Below are positions 31,701 through 37,006 of a DNA stretch of 37,006 nucleotides, one piece after another (positions within the stretch are counted from its first letter, which is position 1; each line of letters starts with the position of its first letter). The notes under the pieces are model-generated. The model searched no databases, was not told the origin of the DNA, and saw only the letters and a program-made list of their open reading frames with translations. Made by a program: the position numbers and the translations under genes. This stretch comes from Planctomycetota bacterium (GTDB taxonomy: Bacteria; Planctomycetota; J058): positions 1 through 37,006 of the forward strand of contig JAHBXY010000091.1 of NCBI GenBank assembly GCA_019636275.1, given 5' to 3'.

Positions 31701-33170
31701 ATGCGTGAGGAAGGACAGGGGCTCGACGGTGCGGCGCGGCCCGCCGGGGTCCCGGCCGACGCGCCGCCGGCGGCCCGGAACACGGGCCGGGACGCGGGTC
31801 GGATCGCCTACCTGGTCAACCAGTACCCCAAGGGCAGCCACACGTTCATCCGGCGTGAGATCGTCGGGCTCGAGGCGCGCGGGGTCCCGGTCGAGCGGTT
31901 CTCGATCCGCTCCCTCGAGGGTCGCCTCGTCGACGCGCGCGACCTCGAGGAGCGGCGGCGCACGTGCGTGCTGCTCGAGCAAGGGGTCGGCGGCCTGCTC
32001 GTGGCCGTGGTCGCCTGCGTCGTCGGACGCCCGGCGCGGTTCGCCGCCGCCCTGGGCCTCGCGGTCCGCACGGGCTGGCGCTCGGACCGCGGCCTCCTGC
32101 GCAACCTGGTCTACCTGGCCGAGGCCTGCCTCCTCCTCCGCGAGCTGCGCGCGCGCGGCGTCGACCACGTGCACGCCCACTTCGGCACCAACCCGGCGAC
32201 CGTGGCCATGCTCTGCCGCGTCCTCGGCGGTCCGCCGTTCAGCTTCACCGCCCACGGCCCCGAGGAGTTCGACAAGCCGGACCTGCTGGCCCTCGGCGAG
32301 AAGATTCACCGCGCGGAGTTCGTGGCCGGCGTGAGCAGCTTCGGCCGCAGCCAGCTCTACCGCCGCTGCGCGCCCGACGACTGGCGCAAGGTCGAGGTCG
32401 TCCACTGCGGCGTCGACGCCTCCTTCCTCGACGCGCCGCACGCGCCCGCGCCCCGCGCCCCGCGGCTCGTGTGCGTCGGCCGGCTGTGCGAGCAGAAGGG
32501 GCAGCTCCTCCTGGTCGAGGCCGCCGCCCGGCTCGTGCGCGAGGGCCTCGACCTGCGGCTGGTCCTCGTCGGCGACGGCGAGCTGCGCGAGGCGATCGAG
32601 GCCCGGCTCACGCGCGCCGGCCTCGAGCGGCACGTCGAGATCACGGGGTGGGCCAGCGGCGAGCGCGTGCGCGAGGAGCTGCAGGCCGCCCGCGCCATGG
32701 TCCTGCCCAGCTTCGCCGAGGGGCTGCCCGTGGGCGTCATGGAGGCGCTGGCCCTCGGGCGCCCCGTGATCAGCACCTACGTGGCCGGGATCCCGGAGCT
32801 CGTGACCCCCGACTGCGGCTGGCTCGTGCCGGCCGGCTCGATCGACGCCCTGGTGGACGCCATGCGCGAGGCGCTCCTCGCCGCGCCCTCGACGCTCGAC
32901 GCCATGGGGCGTGCCGGCCGCGAGCGGGTCCGCGCCCGCCATGACGCCGAGCGGATCGTCGTCCGCCTCGACGACCTGTTCCGCGACTGCATCGCCCGGG
33001 AGCGCGCGCGGCGGGAGGGCGAGCCGGCCGTCGCACCGGGCCGCGCCGGCGAGTCGACGAGCAGCCAGTCGCCCGGCGAGTCGCCCGGCAACTCGATCGG
33101 GGGCCTGGCCGGCGGGTCGGGCGGTGGACCCGCCGGCGCGGCTCCGGCCGCGTCGCGCGCGGCCGCCTGA
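31701..33170 (+). CDS. GT4-family glycosyltransferase
   Basis: This 489-residue GT-B fold protein has an N-terminal Rossmann domain beginning RIAYLVNQYPKGSHTFIRREI near residue 34, with HVHAHFGTNPATVAML and FSFTAHGPEEFD. The C-terminal nucleotide-sugar domain begins APRLVCVGRLCEQKGQLLLVEA, with LVLVGDGELR, then VLPSFAEGLPVGVMEALALGRPVISTYVAGIPELV, the E-x7-E motif region of GT4. An AGAAGGA site precedes the ATG. The last 50 residues are a Ser/Pro/Gly repeat tail (GESTSSQSPGESPGNS) encoded by short tandem repeats around 33049-33095. It is probably a polysaccharide elongation enzyme acting after the WecG-type step. Confidence 0.88.
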   Translation: MREEGQGLDGAARPAGVPADAPPAARNTGRDAGRIAYLVNQYPKGSHTFIRREIVGLEARGVPVERFSIRSLEGRLVDARDLEERRRTCVLLEQGVGGLLVAVVACVVGRPARFAAALGLAVRTGWRSDRGLLRNLVYLAEACLLLRELRARGVDHVHAHFGTNPATVAMLCRVLGGPPFSFTAHGPEEFDKPDLLALGEKIHRAEFVAGVSSFGRSQLYRRCAPDDWRKVEVVHCGVDASFLDAPHAPAPRAPRLVCVGRLCEQKGQLLLVEAAARLVREGLDLRLVLVGDGELREAIEARLTRAGLERHVEITGWASGERVREELQAARAMVLPSFAEGLPVGVMEALALGRPVISTYVAGIPELVTPDCGWLVPAGSIDALVDAMREALLAAPSTLDAMGRAGRERVRARHDAERIVVRLDDLFRDCIARERARREGEPAVAPGRAGESTSSQSPGESPGNSIGGLAGGSGGGPAGAAPAASRAAA

Positions 33171-33197
33171 AGGACCGACGGACCGAGGAGAGGTGGC

Positions 33198-34562
33198 GTG
33201 CCCATGATCGACCTCATCAGCGCGCTGTCGACCGTCGTCTGGCTGGCCGCGGCCGCCGGTCTCGCCGTGGTGACCGTCGCGGCGGTCGTCCTGCTCGGGC
33301 TGGCCCTCGTGGCCGCGGGCCAGTGCCTCGTGGGCGCGCTCACCGCCGAGCGCTGCCGCCTGCCGTCCCGGCCGCCCGGGCGCGTGGCGATCCTCGTCCC
33401 GGCGCACGACGAGGAGGCGGGGATCGCCGCCACCGTCGTCGACCTGCGCCGGCAGCTCCGGCCCGGCGACCGCCTGCTCGTCGTCGCCGACAACTGCGCC
33501 GACCGGACGGCGGCGGTCGCCCGCGCCGCCGGCGCCGAGGTGATCGAGCGCCAGGACCCCCGGCGACGCGGCAAGGGACACGCCCTCGCCCGCGGCGTCG
33601 AGGTCCTGGCCGCCGACCCGCCCGAGGTCGTCGTCATCGTGGACGCCGACTGCCGCCTCTCGCCCGGCGCCGCCCTGACGCTCGCCGGCCACGCGGCGTC
33701 GACCGGCCGCCCGATCCAGGCCGACTACGTGCTCTCGCCGGCGGACCCCAGCGCCCGCTCCGCCACCTCCGCCCTCGCGTTCCTGGTGCGGAACCGCGTG
33801 CGCCCGCGCGCCCTCGCCGCCCTGGGGCTGCCCTGCCAGCTCACCGGCAGCGGCATGGCCTTCCCCTGGGCGCTGGTCGCGCACGGGCCGCTCGGCGGTG
33901 CGCACCTGGTCGAGGACCTGCTCGTCGGCGTGGAGCTCGGCCTGCGCGGCCGGCCGCCCCTGGCCTGCGTCCGGGCGCACGTCAGCAGCCGGCTCGCCGA
34001 CCGCTCCGACCCCGCCGCCGCCGCCACGCAGCGGACGCGCTGGGAGCACGGTCATCTCGTCGTCCTCCGCACCCATGGGCCGCGCCTCCTCCGCGAGGCC
34101 ATGCGCCAGCGCCGCCTGGACCTCCTGGCCCAGGCGCTCGACCTCGCCGTGCCGCCGCTCTCGCTCCTCACGTTGCTCCTGCTCGCGACCGCCGGCGCCG
34201 CCGCCGTCGCCGGCTGGACGCTGCCCCTGGCGCTGGCGGCCGCCGGGCTCGGCGCCCTGGCGCTGGGGCTCGGCGCGGCCTGGTGCCGCTTCGGGCGCGA
34301 GGTCCTGCCGGCCCGGCGCGCGATCCTTGGCGTGCCCGGCTATGTGCTCTGGAAGCTGCCGATCTACGCCACCTACGCCCTGCGCGGCGCGGAGCGCCGC
34401 TGGGTGCGCACCCGTCGCGGGCCTGCCGAGACCCTCATCGTCACGGCCGCCGAGGACGCCGAGGGCGGGCCGCACCGCGACGGCGCACCCCGGAGCGTGG
34501 ACGCGGCTTCGGCCCGGCCCCGGGCCGAGCCGTCACCGCTGACGCCTGCGGGCGGGGCGTGA
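33198..34562 (+). CDS. Membrane-anchored GT2-family glycosyltransferase
   Basis: This 454-residue protein has an N-terminal membrane segment (about 14-46), a GT2 domain starting RVAILVPAHDEEAGIAATV near 62-80, VVADNCADRT, VIVDADCRLSPGA with the D-x-D near 150, and a Q-x-x-R-W motif seen as TQRTRWEHG near 278. Membrane segments follow near residues 318-345 and 345-365. This topology is that of processive or polyisoprenyl-linked GT2 synthases. The C-terminal 50 residues are disordered. GAGGAG lies 7 bases before the GTG at 33198, with ATG 33204 as the alternative. It closes the plus-strand polysaccharide operon. No flippase or polymerase is seen in the window. Confidence 0.85.
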   Translation: MPMIDLISALSTVVWLAAAAGLAVVTVAAVVLLGLALVAAGQCLVGALTAERCRLPSRPPGRVAILVPAHDEEAGIAATVVDLRRQLRPGDRLLVVADNCADRTAAVARAAGAEVIERQDPRRRGKGHALARGVEVLAADPPEVVVIVDADCRLSPGAALTLAGHAASTGRPIQADYVLSPADPSARSATSALAFLVRNRVRPRALAALGLPCQLTGSGMAFPWALVAHGPLGGAHLVEDLLVGVELGLRGRPPLACVRAHVSSRLADRSDPAAAATQRTRWEHGHLVVLRTHGPRLLREAMRQRRLDLLAQALDLAVPPLSLLTLLLLATAGAAAVAGWTLPLALAAAGLGALALGLGAAWCRFGREVLPARRAILGVPGYVLWKLPIYATYALRGAERRWVRTRRGPAETLIVTAAEDAEGGPHRDGAPRSVDAASARPRAEPSPLTPAGGA

Positions 34563-34586
34563 GGTCGTAGGCAGGGCGTGGGCGGC

Positions 34587-34632
34587 GGGGCGGCGTGAAG
34601 CCGCCCCGGCCGCCCGCGGCGGAAGGCCGCGG
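34587..34632. terminator. Pair of hairpins between convergent genes
   Basis: GGGGCGGC/GCCGCCCC (34587-34607, 5-base loop) and CCGCGGC/GCCGCGG (34614-34632, 5-base loop) lie 24 bases after the GT2 stop and before the minus-strand stop at 34723. They are terminator-like without a T-run; the rest of the 160-base gap shows nothing. Confidence 0.45.
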
Positions 34633-34722
34633 CCCGCCGCGTGCGGGTGGCAGCGCCCAGGCGCGTGGCGCGAAGTCCGTCGGGCGGCGGCGGGCGAGGG
34701 TCGGTCAACGGCCTGCCCTCCC

Positions 34723-35283
34723 TCACCGCCGCTCGACCAGCACGCCGCAGCCGCAGTCGAGCGAGAAGGCGACCGAGCGCGGGTCGACGCGGCCGTCGAG
34801 GATGCTGCGACCCATGTGCTCCATGCCGTCGGCGAGGCGCGAGGCCGCGTCGCCGCCCTCGCCGCGGTCGAAGCGCACGCTCGTCCCGTCGCCCAGGCTC
34901 GCGCCGAACCAGGCCGGCGGCTCGAGGAGCCCCTCGCGGATCAGCTCGCCCGAGCGCACGAGGAACGTCCCGAGCCCCTCCGCCGACAGCCGGTCGCGGA
35001 TCCGCAGCGACCCGTCGTCCTCGGACTCGACCCGCGCCGTCGGGGACGGCATGGGGAGCGCCAGGGGGCCGAGCGGGCGCGTGGGGCCGCGTCCCCGCCC
35101 GCGCTCCTGCGGCCGCCGCCGGGCGCGTCCGCGCCGCGCGTGACGCTCGCCCGTCCCCGCGGGACCGCCGCGCTCGCCCGCCCGCAGGTCGTCAGCCCGC
35201 AGGTGGTTGGCCCGGCGGTCGGCCCCGCGGTCGGGCAAGTCGTCCCGCGAAGGGGTCATGGTCAAGGTGTCTATCCTGTTCAT
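34723..35283 (-). CDS. Uncharacterised protein with charged N-terminus and conserved-looking C-terminal domain
   Basis: This is a 186-residue protein from the ATG at 35283, which has GGAG about 9 bases upstream; a second in-frame ATG lies at 35259. Residues 10-75 are very Arg/Asp/Gly-rich and probably disordered. From about residue 80 it looks folded: RVESEDDGSLRIRDRLS, GTFLVRSGELIREGLLEPP, and an end FSLDCGCGVLVERR with two close cysteines. I recognise no family. It is divergent from the DNA ligase gene, and the 148 bases between them include one of the few A-rich patches (AACCAAACCCTAACC, about 35309-35323). Confidence 0.55.
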   Translation of the reverse strand: MNRIDTLTMTPSRDDLPDRGADRRANHLRADDLRAGERGGPAGTGERHARRGRARRRPQERGRGRGPTRPLGPLALPMPSPTARVESEDDGSLRIRDRLSAEGLGTFLVRSGELIREGLLEPPAWFGASLGDGTSVRFDRGEGGDAASRLADGMEHMGRSILDGRVDPRSVAFSLDCGCGVLVERR

Positions 35284-35431
35284 CGTCGCTCCGTGGCTCC
35301 CGAGGCGAACCAAACCCTAACCAATGGGTCCGACAACCCGGGGGGAGCTGTCCCTGCCTGACCTTGCGTCGCGGGGAGTCGCCCGCGCGCGGCGGGCCGG
35401 GCATGATCCGGGGGGAGCGCGCGAGGAGCCC

Positions 35432-36478
35432 ATGCCGCCCTGGCCGAAGATCGACCTGCCCGTGCGACCGCCGTTCGCGCCCATGGAGGCCAAGCTGGCG
35501 GCCCGGCTCCCCGAGGGCGCGCAGTGGCGCTACGAGCCCAAGTGGGACGGCTTCCGCGTGCTCGTGTTCCGCGACGGCGACGGCGTGGTGCTGCAGTCGA
35601 AGGCCGGGCTGCCGCTGGGCCGCTACTTCCCCGAGCTGGAGGAGGCCACGGGTCGGCTGCCGCTCGACCGCTTCGTCCTCGACGGGGAGATCGTCGTCCC
35701 GACCGACGGCGGCTTCTCGTTCGACGACCTGCTCCTCCGCGTCCACCCGGCCGAGAGCCGCGTGCGCAAGCTCGCCGCCGAGCTGCCCGCCGCGGTGGTC
35801 CTGTTCGACGCGCTGGTGCTCGACGGCAAGGCGCTCCTCGCCACGCCGCAGGACGAGCGGCGCGCGGCGCTGGAGGCGGCCGCCGCGCGCGCCGACCTGG
35901 CGGGGCCCGAGGGGCCGGGCACGTTCCGCCTCTGCGCGACGACGACCGAGCTCGACCAGGCGCGCCGCTGGCTGGAGGCGCCGGGCGCGGCGGACACGGA
36001 CGGCGTGATCGCGAAGCGGCGCGACCTCGACTACCGCGCCGGCGAGCGCGACGGCATGCAGAAGGTCAAGCGCATGCGCTCGGCCGACTGCGTCGTGGGT
36101 GGCTTCCGCTACGCGTCGAAGGGCGGGCTCGTCGGGTCGCTCCTGCTCGGCCTCCACGACGACGAGGGCCTGCTCCACCACGTCGGCTTCTGCTCGACCA
36201 TGCCGCGCAAGGACAAGCCCGAGCTCACGCGCCGGCTCGAGGGGCTGCGCCGGCCGCCGGGCTTCACGGGTCACGCGCCGGGCGGACCCTCGCGCTGGGC
36301 GACGGAGCGCTCGACCGAGTGGGAGCCGCTCGACCCCGTCCTCGTCGTCGAGGTGCGCTACGACCACTGGAGCGGCGGCCGGTTCCGCCACGGGACCAAG
36401 TTCCTCCGCTGGCGCCCCGACAAGGCGCCGCGGCAGTGCACGTTCGAGCAGGTGGAGCGGCCGGCGCCGCCGGCGTGA
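35432..36478 (+). CDS. ATP-dependent DNA ligase, LigC-like
   Basis: This 348-residue protein has the adenylation domain with the catalytic lysine in YEPKWDGFRVLVF (K-x-DG, Lys about 36), then LDGEIVV (motif III), FDALVLDGK (motif IIIa), DGVIAKRRDLDY (motif IV) and GMQKVKRMRSADCVVGGF (motif V). The OB-fold follows, with VEVRYDHWSGGRFRHGTKFLRWRPDK near the end (in outline). Size and motif spelling match the stand-alone LigC type used in bacterial end-joining or repair. No LigD polymerase, phosphoesterase or Ku gene is nearby. The ATG at 35432 is chosen for GAGGAG 4 bases upstream rather than the longer open frame from 35324. Confidence 0.9.
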   Translation: MPPWPKIDLPVRPPFAPMEAKLAARLPEGAQWRYEPKWDGFRVLVFRDGDGVVLQSKAGLPLGRYFPELEEATGRLPLDRFVLDGEIVVPTDGGFSFDDLLLRVHPAESRVRKLAAELPAAVVLFDALVLDGKALLATPQDERRAALEAAAARADLAGPEGPGTFRLCATTTELDQARRWLEAPGAADTDGVIAKRRDLDYRAGERDGMQKVKRMRSADCVVGGFRYASKGGLVGSLLLGLHDDEGLLHHVGFCSTMPRKDKPELTRRLEGLRRPPGFTGHAPGGPSRWATERSTEWEPLDPVLVVEVRYDHWSGGRFRHGTKFLRWRPDKAPRQCTFEQVERPAPPA

Positions 36479-36498
36479 GGCTGGGCGAAGCGCTCGGC

Positions 36499-37006
36499 TC
36501 ACGGCCCGGTCGCCCGGAGCGCCCACGGCAGCAGCCCCTCGGCCACCGCGTCGCGCACTCGGGCGGTCCCCCAGGCCAGGACGGCGTCGTCGAGCCAGCG
36601 GCCGACGAGGGCGGCCCGGCGAGCGGGGTCGGCCGGGGCGGTCACCGGTGCGGCGACCGGCAGGAACACGAGCCGCTCGAGCAGCGACTCGGGCACGCCC
36701 GGGAACAGCTCGAGGAGGCGCGCGCGCAGCCCCGTGCGGGGGTCGACGGGCGGGAAGCCGGGCCAGGCGGCGCGCAGCGCGCGCGCGCAGGCCTCGACGG
36801 CGGCGGGGCCAGGCGCGTCGACCCAGGCCTGCGCGGCATCGAGGGCGCCGGCCAGGCGCGGGTCGGGCGCCGGGCCGAGGTCGGCCAGGGCGCGGCGCCC
36901 CACGGCCAGCGCGGCGGCGACCGGGACCTCGTCGCCGAACACGGCCCACTCCACCAGCCAGTGGTCGACGATCCGCATGGCCAGCCAGGCCGGCGCGTGC
37001 TCGGGG
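36499..37006 (-). CDS. Uncharacterised protein, 5' end beyond the window
   Basis: The frame is open from the window edge to a stop at 36499. An internal ATG at 36978 would give 159 residues, but the codons before it (PEHAPAWLA) look as coding as those after, so I treat it as 5'-partial. It is Ala/Val/Leu-rich and helical, with RIVDHWLVEWAVFGDEVPVA followed by GALDAAQAWVDAPGPAAVEA, a pattern reminiscent of the short helical repeat proteins of myxobacteria. There is no recognised family. It is convergent with the DNA ligase, 20 bases away. Confidence 0.5.
   Translation of the reverse strand, partial: PEHAPAWLAMRIVDHWLVEWAVFGDEVPVAAALAVGRRALADLGPAPDPRLAGALDAAQAWVDAPGPAAVEACARALRAAWPGFPPVDPRTGLRARLLELFPGVPESLLERLVFLPVAAPVTAPADPARRAALVGRWLDDAVLAWGTARVRDAVAEGLLPWALRATGP

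Overview
The window is very G+C-rich (about three quarters by eye), densely coded, and carries no rRNA, tRNA, insertion sequence or CRISPR array that I can see. A Tat-exported molybdoenzyme, lipid-linked polysaccharide enzymes and a PQQ-type repeat protein with a short helical N-terminus fit a Gram-negative-type bacterium of the Planctomycetota/Myxococcota sort. The phylum cannot be settled from this window.

Region 1 (2-11588, + strand). After the tail of a lipid kinase comes a tightly packed, mostly overlapping gene string: a flavin monooxygenase, a fused class-III aminotransferase/acyl-ACP reductase, a ferritin-like diiron enzyme, a small DUF4260-like membrane protein, a stand-alone DUF2156 (MprF C-domain/VlmA-like) aminoacyl-tRNA transferase, a DAO-type flavoprotein, a GH1 glycosidase and a second flavin monooxygenase. 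A Uma2-like protein follows. My best reading is an undescribed natural-product pathway. The fused enzyme would make a fatty amine from acyl-ACP, and a flavoprotein would N-hydroxylate it. The DUF2156 enzyme would add an amino acid from tRNA, the membrane protein would form the N-N bond, and the diiron enzyme would oxidise it to an azoxy group, as VlmA/VlmO/VlmB do for valanimycin. Each family call rests on visible motifs; the pathway is inference.

Region 2 (11589-21202) is mixed: an acyl-CoA dehydrogenase behind a perfect operator-like palindrome, a nucleotidyltransferase with a small partner gene, a beta-propeller protein, a rhomboid protease, a membrane protein, a BtpA-family protein, two bacterial-PH-domain proteins and a decayed Doc/Fic-like gene. 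A dispersed repeat of about 90 bp occurs three times in regions 1-2 and supplies the C-terminal tails of two enzymes.

Region 3 (21235-27814) is a four-gene operon for a type II DMSO-reductase-family enzyme: haem-b gamma subunit, TorD-like chaperone, Tat-exported Mo catalytic subunit and iron-sulfur beta subunit. The closest kin by layout are nitrite oxidoreductase, nitrate reductase, ethylbenzene dehydrogenase and (per)chlorate reductase; the substrate is not determined. A repeat- and hairpin-rich intergenic block follows (27815-28288).

Region 4 (28289-34562) is an exopolysaccharide locus: a GT2 enzyme on the minus strand, then a priming sugar transferase, a WecG/TagA enzyme, a GT4 enzyme and a membrane GT2 enzyme on the plus strand. 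Region 5 (34723-37006) has an uncharacterised protein, a stand-alone ATP-dependent DNA ligase and the partial end of another uncharacterised gene.
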